From contig DMXI01000554.1 of the NCBI GenBank assembly GCA_003483885.1, positions 1-13,620 of the forward strand: a stretch of 13,620 bases of DNA, in the 5' to 3' direction. Under the pieces are notes generated by a model that did not search any database, was not told where the DNA came from, and was given only the letters and a program-made list of their open reading frames with translations. Positions 6,340 to 13,586 of the stretch are shown here, in pieces. Position 1 is the stretch's first letter. Every line of letters begins with the position of its first letter. The position numbers were made by a program, and so were the translations under genes. The stretch comes from Microscillaceae bacterium (GTDB taxonomy: Bacteria > Bacteroidota > Bacteroidia > Cytophagales > Microscillaceae).

Positions 6340-6924
6340 GTGAATTTAGAACTTATCAAAGAAGCCATCAAGAAAGTGGTACATTTCAAACCACAAGAGT
6401 TTGATTTGTTTGCCCAACAAGTAAAATTGGTTCAACTTGCCAAAAACGAAACTTGGGAAGCAAGAGGGCGAGTTGCACACCATATGGCTTTTGTAAACCA
6501 AGGCATTCTTCGGGAATATCGGGTCAAAGACGAAGAAGAGTTTATTCAGCAGTTTTATGTAGAGGGCGACTTTATGGGCAACTACCTGAGCTATCAAAGC
6601 AATACTCCTTCCGAAACTGCCACTGTAGCCATTGAGCCTTGCGAAATCCTGCAATTGCCTTTTAAAACCCTGGAAAGTCTCTATACTCAAGTACCAGCCA
6701 TTCAGCAGTTTAGCGAACATATTGGGCAATTCAAACTCCAACAAATCCACCAAAGAGCCTCTGCCCTGCTTACCCAAACTCCCAAAGAACGCTATCTCCA
6801 ACTATTGCAAAACCAACCAGAGCTATTGCAGCGAGTTCCCCAATATTTGATCGCTCAATACCTAGGCATTACCCCCATCAGCCTAAGCCGCATTAGAAAA
6901 AGGATTTTTCTTAACAATGGTTAA
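6340..6924 (+). CDS. Crp/Fnr-family transcriptional regulator
   Basis: This 194-residue protein has the layout of Bacteroidota Crp/Fnr regulators. A cupin-like cyclic-nucleotide-binding fold (residues about 20-115) contains NQGILREYRV and FYVEGDFMGNYLS. A long dimer helix (about 115-145) follows, and then a winged helix-turn-helix (about 163-190) with YLIAQYLGITPISLSRIRKRI. The canonical cAMP-contact motif with a conserved Arg before Ser-Ala is not seen: the equivalent stretch reads SETATVAIE, so cAMP binding is doubtful. There are no Cys clusters for an Fnr-type iron-sulfur centre. The start is a GTG; no ATG lies nearby in frame, and MNLELIKEAI gives the expected N-terminus. A small membrane protein follows after 42 bases and is probably in the same transcript. 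Confidence 0.9.
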   Translation: MNLELIKEAIKKVVHFKPQEFDLFAQQVKLVQLAKNETWEARGRVAHHMAFVNQGILREYRVKDEEEFIQQFYVEGDFMGNYLSYQSNTPSETATVAIEPCEILQLPFKTLESLYTQVPAIQQFSEHIGQFKLQQIHQRASALLTQTPKERYLQLLQNQPELLQRVPQYLIAQYLGITPISLSRIRKRIFLNNG

Positions 6925-6966
6925 TGAAAAAGCTGAGTGCAACCCTTTTCTTGCAAGAAAAAAACT

Positions 6967-7407
6967 ATGAAAAAGTTCGCTCGCATTTCCTACTTTTTAA
7001 TTGGCAGCCTGTTTCCCATGCTCATTGGAGGTCTACATACTTTTGTACACTTTACCGACCTGACTACTCCATCGGTAAAGTCGTTGTTGAATAAATCTAT
7101 CCCGATTATGGGCGAAAACCAATCATTATGGAATACTTGGGGAATGATGAGTTTTATGATGGGTATTTCGTTTATTATTCTTGGTTTACTCAACCTCGAA
7201 ATACTACATAAACGTCGGGAAGACTATCCCCCAATCCAAGGAATTACCGTGATGATCCTGTATTTGAGTTGTGTAGTATACGCTGGAATTACGTTTGAGG
7301 CCAAACCTCAGTTATATGGGGGGATTTTTGGAATTCTGCTGGGTGTTATTTGCCTCGGGATAACCTGGATGGGTAAAAAAGCCACCAACCCGTCGACAAT
7401 GTTTTAA
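6967..7407 (+). CDS. Small four-helix membrane protein, function unknown
   Basis: This 146-residue integral membrane protein has four predicted helices, near residues 8-28 (with GGLHTFVHF at its end), 58-82, 95-113 and 116-134. Features that may matter are the two His in the first helix end and a short loop rich in Ser and Asn (about 33-55). I do not recognise a characterised family. I placed the start at the ATG at 6967, directly before KKFARISYFLIG; an upstream in-frame GTG at 6937 would add ten residues with a Cys and several Lys but spoil the typical N-in signal. It follows the Crp/Fnr-type gene closely, so it could be the regulated partner or simply an operon mate. A 9-base-pair hairpin follows the stop. 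Confidence 0.7.
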   Translation: MKKFARISYFLIGSLFPMLIGGLHTFVHFTDLTTPSVKSLLNKSIPIMGENQSLWNTWGMMSFMMGISFIILGLLNLEILHKRREDYPPIQGITVMILYLSCVVYAGITFEAKPQLYGGIFGILLGVICLGITWMGKKATNPSTMF

Positions 7408-7427
7408 CAAAATAACTAGACCCATAC

Positions 7428-7459
7428 TGTGGAAGAAGACTAATCCTCTTCCACATTTT
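7428..7459 (+). terminator. Hairpin terminator overlapping the end of the convergent phosphatase gene
   Basis: TGTGGAAGA (7428-7436) and TCTTCCACA (7447-7455) make a perfect 9-base-pair stem with a 10-base loop, followed by TTTTCTT on the + strand. The right arm lies within the last codons of the phosphatase on the other strand. It probably ends the Crp/Fnr-membrane protein transcript. Confidence 0.55.
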
Positions 7460-8222
7460 CTTGGCTGACTAGCTCCATTGTATCCAGATCCAGGGCACAA
7501 AGTCGCCCCAACTCGATAGAACCCATTTGTGAAAACACACAGCCGTTATCCAGTGGAATCAAATGACGCTCCCGCTCAATCTGGTGGCGAATATCATAAA
7601 TACTGGTAGGCGTATGCCCAAACACAATTTTACGTTTTTTAAAATTCTCGAAAGTTTCTTGTAAAGCCGGATCTTGTGGAGGGTTTTGTTCATACAACAT
7701 CCAGTGGATTTCCATATTACGCACCCACATCATACTGTGTACATCCTGAAAAGGGTTGCGTCGTTTGAAGTTGAACCCCGCGTGTACCAAATAAAAGTCT
7801 TCTAATTCGTAGCAAAAAGGCAAAGAATTAAAGAAATCCCAATATTCTGGCACTACTTTGCCATGCTCATTCAATAGATTTTGGGTATTGTTCTCAATCA
7901 ATACTCTTTTCAACCCCTCCGCGCTTTCTAGCTGATAATCATCCAAAAACATTTGCTCATGATTACCCCTAAGTGGAAAAACCTGAAAGCCTTTGTCTTC
8001 CAGCTCAAATACATAATCTAATACGGCGGCACTGTCAGGTCCCCGATCAATAAAATCTCCCAGAAAAAACAAATAATCTTCTCTTTGTAGCAGGAGTTGT
8101 TTCTCAATCAATTTTTTTAAAGTTCGATGGCATCCATGCACGTCTCCAATCACGAGTCGTCGTCCTTCTTCGGGCTTCTGGACACCAACCTTTATATTTT
8201 CTTCATTCATCTGTAATGTCAT
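7440..8222 (-). CDS. PPP-type metallophosphoesterase (serine/threonine phosphatase or ApaH-like)
   Basis: This 260-residue cytoplasmic enzyme carries the complete phosphoprotein phosphatase motif set in order: GDVHG (26-30), GDFIDRG (55-61), GNHE (86-89), VHAGF (146-150), FGHTP (201-205) and a C-terminal LDNG (224-227). Asp27, His29, Asp56, Asn87, His147 and His203 would hold the two-metal centre, with His88 as the catalytic acid. Bacterial members act on phosphoproteins or on dinucleoside polyphosphates; the sequence does not decide which. I used the ATG at 8222; an internal ATG at 8210 is nearly as good and would leave all motifs intact. The gene is convergent with the membrane-protein gene to its left and divergent from the desaturase to its right. 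Confidence 0.92.
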   Translation of the reverse strand: MTLQMNEENIKVGVQKPEEGRRLVIGDVHGCHRTLKKLIEKQLLLQREDYLFFLGDFIDRGPDSAAVLDYVFELEDKGFQVFPLRGNHEQMFLDDYQLESAEGLKRVLIENNTQNLLNEHGKVVPEYWDFFNSLPFCYELEDFYLVHAGFNFKRRNPFQDVHSMMWVRNMEIHWMLYEQNPPQDPALQETFENFKKRKIVFGHTPTSIYDIRHQIERERHLIPLDNGCVFSQMGSIELGRLCALDLDTMELVSQENVEED

Positions 8223-8475
8223 TAAGCAGGCAAGTTAAAGAGTGTAGGGCAAATTAAGAAAACTTACCTCCAGAGGTTTCTAGATATTTTAGCTTTGCCT
8301 TTGGCGTTTGAGCTAATACTCTACAAGCCATTAGAAAGTTGTCATAAGCCCCATAAAGTCCATCCATTGTATGGTTAAACTCCAAGATTGTGAAAGAAAA
8401 ATCACAAAACCATCAAAAAAATAGTATTTTCGTTGTCAAAAACTTCAGATTATTTCTGATAATTCACTATGCTGT
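8223..8475. other. Divergent intergenic region, phosphatase and desaturase control
   Basis: I find no gene here. TTAATTTG on the - strand (8250-8257) is a near match to a -7 element for the phosphatase but lacks a partner. A small dyad, TCAGA-TTATT-TCTGA (8445-8459), lies about 17 bases before the desaturase start and could be a control site. Confidence 0.35.
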
Positions 8476-9453
8476 ATGAATGCAAATGACTATTTAACCC
8501 CCGAAGAAATTAAATTATTTACCCAGAAAAACGACTGGAAAGGATGGTGGATGGTGCTCAATATTTGGGGAGGCATTACCCTTTTATTAGCGTTGGTAGC
8601 CTTATTTCCACATGTTATTACTATCACACTGGCCATCGTACTATTGGGAGGTCGTCAATTGGCTTGTGCGATTTTGATGCACGACATGGCTCACCGCGCA
8701 GTGTTCAAATCAGCCAAGCTGAACCTTTGGGTAGGCAATTGGCTCGGAGGTTATCCCATTATCAACGATTGTGTACGCTATAGGCCTTATCATATCAAAC
8801 ACCACGTAAATGCCGGAACTGCCAAAGATCCTGACCTATCGCTTACTTATGGCTACCCTACTTCAGTGATGAGCTTCATTCGCAAAGTAGTACGCGACCT
8901 AGCCGGGCTCACTGGGGTTAAAACCCAACTAGGAGTTGCGTTGATCAACTTTGGATATATAGAGTATACGGCTAGTAAAGAAACCAAAAAAATTGACCAG
9001 ACTAATCGAAGTTTGTGGAATGTGCTCCGCACTGGAATTTATTACTATTGGAAACCACTCTTTGCCAATTTTATGATTTGGTTCATCTTATGGCTTTGTG
9101 GAGCAGGTTGGGTATTTTTAGTTTGGGCAATTGCCCTGTTCACCACCTTTAATTTTTCACTGCGTATTCGCTCCATTGCTGAACATAGCATGGTACCCAA
9201 TCCTGAAGATGCTCATCGTAATACCCGCACGACTTATGCCTCCTGGTGGGAAAGACTCCTATTTGCGCCCAATCACGTAAACTACCACGCCGAACATCAT
9301 TTATTGATGACCGTTCCTCCTTATAATTTGCCCAAAATGCACCGAATGCTCAAAGAACGTGGTTTCTATGAAAAAGGGGTGCTCGCCCAAAACTATTGGG
9401 AAATCATAAAAATGGCGATGGGTAAAAAACGCTTGTTTACGGAGGTGCATTGA
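8476..9453 (+). CDS. Membrane fatty acid desaturase
   Basis: This 325-residue integral membrane di-iron enzyme of the FA_desaturase family is expected to introduce a double bond into an acyl chain using oxygen and an electron donor. All three histidine boxes are present: HDMAH (69-73), HIKHH (106-110) and HAEHH (271-275). Asn266-His267 lie just before the third, and IAEHS earlier in the C-terminal half adds a further His. Hydrophobic segments near 27-46, 48-66 and 185-215 fit the usual two membrane hairpins. No fused cytochrome b5 or ferredoxin domain is present, so the electron donor is separate. The position of the double bond cannot be deduced, and a carotenoid or sterol-type hydroxylase of the same superfamily is a weaker alternative. 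The gene appears to stand alone. Confidence 0.9.
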   Translation: MNANDYLTPEEIKLFTQKNDWKGWWMVLNIWGGITLLLALVALFPHVITITLAIVLLGGRQLACAILMHDMAHRAVFKSAKLNLWVGNWLGGYPIINDCVRYRPYHIKHHVNAGTAKDPDLSLTYGYPTSVMSFIRKVVRDLAGLTGVKTQLGVALINFGYIEYTASKETKKIDQTNRSLWNVLRTGIYYYWKPLFANFMIWFILWLCGAGWVFLVWAIALFTTFNFSLRIRSIAEHSMVPNPEDAHRNTRTTYASWWERLLFAPNHVNYHAEHHLLMTVPPYNLPKMHRMLKERGFYEKGVLAQNYWEIIKMAMGKKRLFTEVH

Positions 9454-9687
9454 TTAATATCAAAAGTACTTTAAGCATAAAGATCCAAAACATTAAGCAA
9501 AGGTGGCTTAGGCAGAGAGGATACTTATGTAACTTATCCATAGCCTGCTAAAAGTTAAGTATTAACTTAATAATTCTATCACTGCATCATCATTAAAACC
9601 TGGCAAACTTAACCATAATTTCACCTCCTGGCTCGCTGCGTTTACCCAAAAACAACTATCTTTCATGGCCAATCAATGTAAAGCCTT
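9454..9687. other. Intergenic region with AT-rich dyads
   Basis: No gene or terminator is evident. AAAGTACTTT (9463-9472) is a perfect palindrome, and AAGTTAA-GTA-TTAACTT (9552-9568) is a perfect 7+7 inverted repeat about 120 bases before the next gene; the same bases can also pair as TTAAGT/ACTTAA. TATCTTTC near 9656 is a one-mismatch -7 candidate without a visible partner. Confidence 0.4.
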
Positions 9688-10824
9688 ATGAAGAAGTACC
9701 TATTGCTGATTTTATGTGTATGCTTGCCCTTGTTACACGGATTCATTGTCAGACCTACTCCTGCACCAAAACCAGCCTGGGGATTTTTTGCCCATCAACG
9801 CATCAATCGTTTGGCGGTATTTACCTTACCTCCCGAAATGATTACTTTTTACAAAAACTTTATTGTATACCTTACCGAAAATGCCATCAATCCTGATGCT
9901 CGACGCTATGCCGTAAAAGGGGAAGCACCTCGTCATTTTATAGATGTAGATGTGTACGACCGTCAATACAACGACAGCGCGGTATACAAAATGCCCCGAC
10001 GTTGGAAAGATGCGGTGGCCAAACATACTGAAGATACCCTCCAGGCTTATGGCATTGTGCCGTGGCACGTGTATGTCATGAAAATGCGCCTTACCAGAGC
10101 TTTCAAAAGTAGGGATGCAGCCAATATTTTACGCCTTTCGGCCGAAATAGGGCATTACATTGCTGACTCTAATGTGCCTTTGCACACCACCGAAAACTAC
10201 AACGGACAACTCACCAATCAGAAAGGCATTCACGGCTTTTGGGAATCGCGTTTACCAGAGCTTTTTTCAGACGATTATAACTTTTTTGTAGGCAAGGCTC
10301 AATACATCAAAAAACCCCAGCAAGCTGCGTGGCAAGCAGTTATCAACGCCCACGAAGCCTTAGACTCGGTACTGAAGTTTGAGCGTGTATTGACCAAAAA
10401 ATTCTCTGCTGATAAGAAATATACCATCGAGGAACGTAGTGGCTCCAATGTACGCACTTATTCTAAACAGTTTTCGGCAGCTTTTCACAATATGTTGGCG
10501 GGACAGGTAGAGCGTCGCATGCGGGCATCTATTAAAATGGTGGGTGACTTTTGGTATACTTGCTGGGTAGACGGAGGGCAGCCCGATCTTACTAAATTGC
10601 TGAACAAAAAGTATCTCGAGCAAGAAAACAAACGCCTGGAAGAAGAAAGACGTAAATGGCGCGAACAACAACAAAACAACAAAATAAAAACCCGAGCCCA
10701 CGAAATGGCTTTTGGGCGAAAAATTATGCAAATGCCTCATAGCAGATGTTGTCATTCTTACGCCCGATATTATGCCTATTTAAGGAAAAAAATGCAAGAT
10801 TCTAACAAAAAGGCAAAACGCTGA
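9688..10824 (+). CDS. Secreted zinc phospholipase C / S1-P1 nuclease-like protein
   Basis: This 378-residue protein starts with a signal peptide (MKKYLLLILCVCLPLLHG) and then shows the ligand pattern of the tri-zinc phospholipase C/P1 nuclease fold. Trp31 and His36 have the five-residue spacing of P1 nuclease. They are followed by Asp70, His83, His156 and Asp160 (GHYIAD), His166 (VPLHTT), and His182 and Glu186 (IHGFWE). In the known enzymes the mature N-terminal Trp itself binds zinc, so cleavage after Ala30 would be needed; PKPA is an unusual cleavage context. The substrate (phospholipid or nucleic acid) is undecided; similar Bacteroidota proteins are usually labelled phospholipase C-like. 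After the catalytic domain a charged, probably coiled-coil tail (about 310-345) and a basic C-terminus with Cys353 and Cys354 extend beyond the usual family length. Confidence 0.85.
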   Translation: MKKYLLLILCVCLPLLHGFIVRPTPAPKPAWGFFAHQRINRLAVFTLPPEMITFYKNFIVYLTENAINPDARRYAVKGEAPRHFIDVDVYDRQYNDSAVYKMPRRWKDAVAKHTEDTLQAYGIVPWHVYVMKMRLTRAFKSRDAANILRLSAEIGHYIADSNVPLHTTENYNGQLTNQKGIHGFWESRLPELFSDDYNFFVGKAQYIKKPQQAAWQAVINAHEALDSVLKFERVLTKKFSADKKYTIEERSGSNVRTYSKQFSAAFHNMLAGQVERRMRASIKMVGDFWYTCWVDGGQPDLTKLLNKKYLEQENKRLEEERRKWREQQQNNKIKTRAHEMAFGRKIMQMPHSRCCHSYARYYAYLRKKMQDSNKKAKR

Positions 10825-10914
10825 TTTTCAGTGAAACTATCCCCCCTCTGCCAGAGTTATTATAGATAAAAACCCCAGTCTCCTACCGGAGTCTAACACT
10901 TCACATTAAATCGC

Positions 10915-12276
10915 ATGCTTATGGATGAAGCTCATCAAAATACTCAAACGTTGATCAAAGATCAGGGGAAACCCAGAATTGTAATTGTAGGAGGCGGATT
11001 TGGAGGGTTGGAATTAGTAAAAGGCTTGCGCAAATTAGATGTTCAGGTCATATTGTTTGACCGTTACAATCACCATACTTTTCAGCCACTGCTTTATCAG
11101 GTGGCTACTTCTGGTCTCGAAACGGGCTCTATTGTGTATCCCTTCCGAAAGTCATTTAACCGTCAAAAAAACTTTTACTTCCGTTTGGGAGAGGTAAATC
11201 ATATAGATGCAGAAAATAACCTGGTGGAAACCTCTATTGGCAGCATTCGCTACGATCACTTAGTCATTGCTACTGGTGCCACCACCAATTATTACGGAAT
11301 GAAAGACATCGAGAAACACTCGGTGCCTTTGAAAGAGATTTCGGACTCGATACAACTTCGTAATAAAATCATTAAAAACTTTGAGAATGCCCTGCTTACC
11401 AGCGACTACGAAAAGCGTAACAGCTACATGGACTATGTCATTGTAGGCGGAGGGCCTACTGGAGTAGAAGTAGCCGGAGCCTTGGCCGAACTCAGAAAAC
11501 ACGTGTTTCCGAAGGATTACCGCGAATTGAACCTTATGGAAATGGATATTCACCTTGTAGAGGCAGGTCCCCGCTTATTAGGAGCCATGTCCGAAAAATC
11601 CAGTGCAAAGGCTCAGCAATTTTTAGAGAAAATGGGGGTCCAGGTACACCTCAATGCCATGGTAAAATCATATGACGGCTATCGGGTAAAATTTACTCAG
11701 GGTGATCAACCCCAGGAACTGATCAGTAAAACTTTGCTTTGGGCCGCTGGAGTAAAAGGTGCCCCAATTGATGGAATCAAAGCAGAGAGCATGGTAAGAG
11801 GTAATCGTTTGAAGGTCGACAAATTTAACCAGGTAGAAGGCTATGAAAACATCTACGCTATAGGTGACATTGCAGCCATGGTAGATGAAGATACTCCCAA
11901 AGGTCACCCAATGATGGCTCCCCCTGCCATGCAACAGGGACGTTTGTTGGCCAAAAACTTCAAGAATAAGCTTCAAAACAAACCTCTAAAGCCTTTTAAG
12001 TATTTTGATAAAGGCTCTATGGCAACTGTTGGCCGCAACAAGGCGGTAGTAGAAATGCCCAGTGGGCAGAAAACTCAAGGTTTTTTTGCCTGGATGATTT
12101 GGATGTTTGTGCACTTGATGTATTTGGTAGGCTTTCGTAATCGGCTCGTGGTATTTATCAACTGGTTTATTAGCTACTTTAGCTATGACAAGAGCAATCG
12201 TCTGATTATTGGTAAAACTGGAGTAGAAGACTTTATAGAAAAAGACGAAAAGTTGGAAACGACTAATACGGAGTAA
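10915..12276 (+). CDS. ndh: Type II NADH:quinone oxidoreductase
   Basis: This 453-residue peripheral membrane flavoprotein passes electrons from NADH to the quinone pool without pumping protons. The FAD-binding GGGFGG (26-31) follows a VIV strand, and ATGATTNY (119-126) is the typical second FAD contact. GGGPTG (178-183) with VEVAGAL forms the NADH-binding Rossmann motif, and YAIGDIA (314-320) contacts the flavin. A hydrophobic C-terminal segment (about 389-423), containing FFAWMIWMFVHLMYLVGF, is the usual membrane anchor and quinone-site region. There is no EF-hand insertion. Residues 1-20 precede the FAD strand; the ATG at 10915 or that at 10921 could serve. I see no clear promoter in the 90 bases upstream. 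A good terminator follows 30 bases after the stop. Confidence 0.95.
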   Translation: MLMDEAHQNTQTLIKDQGKPRIVIVGGGFGGLELVKGLRKLDVQVILFDRYNHHTFQPLLYQVATSGLETGSIVYPFRKSFNRQKNFYFRLGEVNHIDAENNLVETSIGSIRYDHLVIATGATTNYYGMKDIEKHSVPLKEISDSIQLRNKIIKNFENALLTSDYEKRNSYMDYVIVGGGPTGVEVAGALAELRKHVFPKDYRELNLMEMDIHLVEAGPRLLGAMSEKSSAKAQQFLEKMGVQVHLNAMVKSYDGYRVKFTQGDQPQELISKTLLWAAGVKGAPIDGIKAESMVRGNRLKVDKFNQVEGYENIYAIGDIAAMVDEDTPKGHPMMAPPAMQQGRLLAKNFKNKLQNKPLKPFKYFDKGSMATVGRNKAVVEMPSGQKTQGFFAWMIWMFVHLMYLVGFRNRLVVFINWFISYFSYDKSNRLIIGKTGVEDFIEKDEKLETTNTE

Positions 12277-12306
12277 TCTTTTTACAGAGAAAATACAGCG
12301 TTGATA

Positions 12307-12336
12307 AGCCTTGACCTTAAAAGTCGAGGCTTTTTT
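12307..12336 (+). terminator. Rho-independent terminator after ndh
   Basis: AGCCTTGAC and GTCGAGGCT form a 9-base-pair stem (one G-T pair) with a 7-base loop, directly followed by a run of T. It ends the ndh transcript and faces the tRNA terminator on the other strand. Confidence 0.85.
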
Positions 12337-12352
12337 GTTGGTGATTGGGCAT

Positions 12353-12380
12353 AAAAAAAGCCCTGACAATCATCAGGGCT
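12353..12380 (-). terminator. Rho-independent terminator of the first tRNA-Arg gene
   Basis: Read on the - strand, AGCCCTGA and TCAGGGCT form an 8-base-pair stem with a 6-base loop, followed by seven T. It starts ten bases after the tRNA 3' end. Confidence 0.85.
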
Positions 12381-12389
12381 ATATTTTAG

Positions 12390-12463
12390 TGAACCGGGTA
12401 GGATTCAAACCTACGACCTCCAGAGCCGTAATCTGGTGCTCTATTCAGCTAAGCTACCGGTCC
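12390..12463 (-). tRNA. tRNA-Arg (anticodon ACG)
   Basis: The 74-base cloverleaf closes fully. The acceptor is GGACCGG/CCGGTTC with A as discriminator, the D stem GCTT/GAGC, the anticodon stem CCAGA/TCTGG with loop TTACGGC, and the T stem GTAGG/CCTAC with loop TTTGAAT. ACG, read as ICG after deamination, serves CGU, CGC and CGA. CCA is not encoded. The gene is identical to the second copy at 12598-12671. Confidence 0.97.
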
Positions 12464-12480
12464 ATTTTTTAGTTGAGCAA

Positions 12481-12511
12481 CAAAGGTAAATACTTTTATG
12501 ATAGTTTTCAA
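12481..12511 (-). promoter_or_regulatory. Promoter of the first tRNA-Arg gene
   Basis: On the - strand, TTG, a 20-base spacer and TACCTTTG (an exact TAnnTTTG match) lie 17 bases before the mature tRNA 5' end. The same octamer drives the second copy. Confidence 0.7.
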
Positions 12512-12561
12512 TAGGTTGAGCAAATTTTAAATATCTCCACCATTTTTCAAGAAAAGATCAC

Positions 12562-12588
12562 AAAAAAACCCCGATCATTATCAGGGTT
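12562..12588 (-). terminator. Rho-independent terminator of the second tRNA-Arg gene
   Basis: Read on the - strand, AACCCTGA and TCGGGGTT form an 8-base-pair stem with G-T pairing and a 6-base loop, followed by a T-run. It resembles the terminator of the other copy but has diverged. Confidence 0.8.
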
Positions 12589-12597
12589 AAATTTTAG

Positions 12598-12671
12598 TGA
12601 ACCGGGTAGGATTCAAACCTACGACCTCCAGAGCCGTAATCTGGTGCTCTATTCAGCTAAGCTACCGGTCC
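12598..12671 (-). tRNA. tRNA-Arg (anticodon ACG), second identical copy
   Basis: All 74 bases match the copy at 12390-12463, and the same stems and ACG anticodon are present. The two genes lie 208 bases apart, start to start. The coding part is unchanged while the flanks differ, and each has its own promoter and terminator. A short hairpin (ATCCCTT/AAGGGAT, about 12679-12700) lies in the 5' leader of this copy only. Confidence 0.97.
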
Positions 12672-12701
12672 ATTGTGTATCCCTTTTGTTGTAAGGGATT
12701 G

Positions 12702-12732
12702 CAAAGGTACGTACTTTTTTGTATTCCCCAAA
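12702..12732 (-). promoter_or_regulatory. Promoter of the second tRNA-Arg gene
   Basis: On the - strand, TTTG, a 19-base spacer and TACCTTTG are an exact match to the Bacteroidota -33/-7 consensus. The leader to the tRNA 5' end is about 30 bases. Confidence 0.8.
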
Positions 12733-12923
12733 CATTCCACAACTTTTTTCATTCTAAAAACACCTCACTACCTTTAAACCACTCATTACCAGTGGCTTAA
12801 TCTTATAAAAAATAGCGTAATGTATTAAATTCATCGATTATGAGCGATTTTTCGAGTGATTGTGTTTATCTTGCTTAACTTTACGACTTCTTAGATTAAA
12901 CAATAACGCTACGTATACCACAA

Positions 12924-13586
12924 ATGCTTTTTTTGGCAATTGATCTTGATCAGGCAGTACTCAATTTTAGTCAGGACAACATTCTCATTTTGAAATTTTG
13001 CCTGGGCTTTATTATGTATGGAGTTGCCCTGAATCTACAAATCAAAGACTTCCGCGAAATTTTAGTAAACCCTCGCTCAGTAGCGATAGGGCTCCTATCT
13101 CAGGTAATTTTACTACCGGCCTCTACTGTAGGGCTTATCTTGCTTGTAAACCCACACCCTAGTCTGGCCTTGGGAATGATTCTGGTAGCTGCTTGCCCAG
13201 GTGGCCCGCTTTCTAACTTTATTTCCCATTATTCAGGAGGCAATGCCGAACTATCGGTGAGTTTAACTACGGTGACTACCTTGCTTTCTACTTTTACTAC
13301 ACCTTTCAATTTTGCGTTTTGGTCGCAAATGATTGAAGTTCCTGGCAAAACCGTGACGCTTGACTTTTTGGAAATGGCAATTATCATTCTTGAGCTTACC
13401 ATTATTCCAACCATTTTGGGCATGTTTACCCGCCATCGTTTTCCAAAGTTTGCCGAAAAAATATCCAAAGTATTCCGCATTGTATCACTCATTATATTTG
13501 TCATTTTTATTGTAGGAGCACTTTACAAAAGTATTGACATTGTCAGCAAAGGCTCCTACAATAAAAATGACAAATATAATGAGTGA
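12924..13586 (+). CDS. Bile acid:sodium symporter (BASS) family protein, 3' end broken
   Basis: The first 209 or so residues are the N-terminal part of a BASS-family secondary transporter. Hydrophobic helices lie near 20-38, 53-74, 80-92, 112-131, 148-168 and 184-202. The family signature CPGGPLSNFISHYSGGNAELS (91-111) contains the residues that bind sodium in characterised members. Family proteins usually run to about 300 residues with up to ten helices, so this copy is short. Residues 210-220 and the stop codon come from the right arm of a perfect inverted repeat (13552-13620), that is, from the gene's own sequence read backwards; they are almost certainly not the natural C-terminus. The reliable coding part therefore ends at about 13551. 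The substrate is unknown; bacterial relatives carry bile acids, pantoate-like acids or other organic anions. No clear promoter is seen in 12733-12923. Confidence 0.8.
   Translation: MLFLAIDLDQAVLNFSQDNILILKFCLGFIMYGVALNLQIKDFREILVNPRSVAIGLLSQVILLPASTVGLILLVNPHPSLALGMILVAACPGGPLSNFISHYSGGNAELSVSLTTVTTLLSTFTTPFNFAFWSQMIEVPGKTVTLDFLEMAIIILELTIIPTILGMFTRHRFPKFAEKISKVFRIVSLIIFVIFIVGALYKSIDIVSKGSYNKNDKYNE

Noticed and set aside
10866..10905. Possible hairpin (AGTCTCC/GGAGTCT) before ndh as terminator of the upstream gene
   Set aside because: The stem has an internal mismatch, only four solid base pairs and no T-run.
12597..12800. An open frame on the + strand beginning MNRVGFKPTTSRAV
   Set aside because: It is the antisense of a tRNA-Arg gene and its promoter, a well-known kind of false protein prediction.
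13229..13504. Open frame on the - strand within the transporter gene
   Set aside because: It is antisense to conserved BASS coding sequence and shows no domain.
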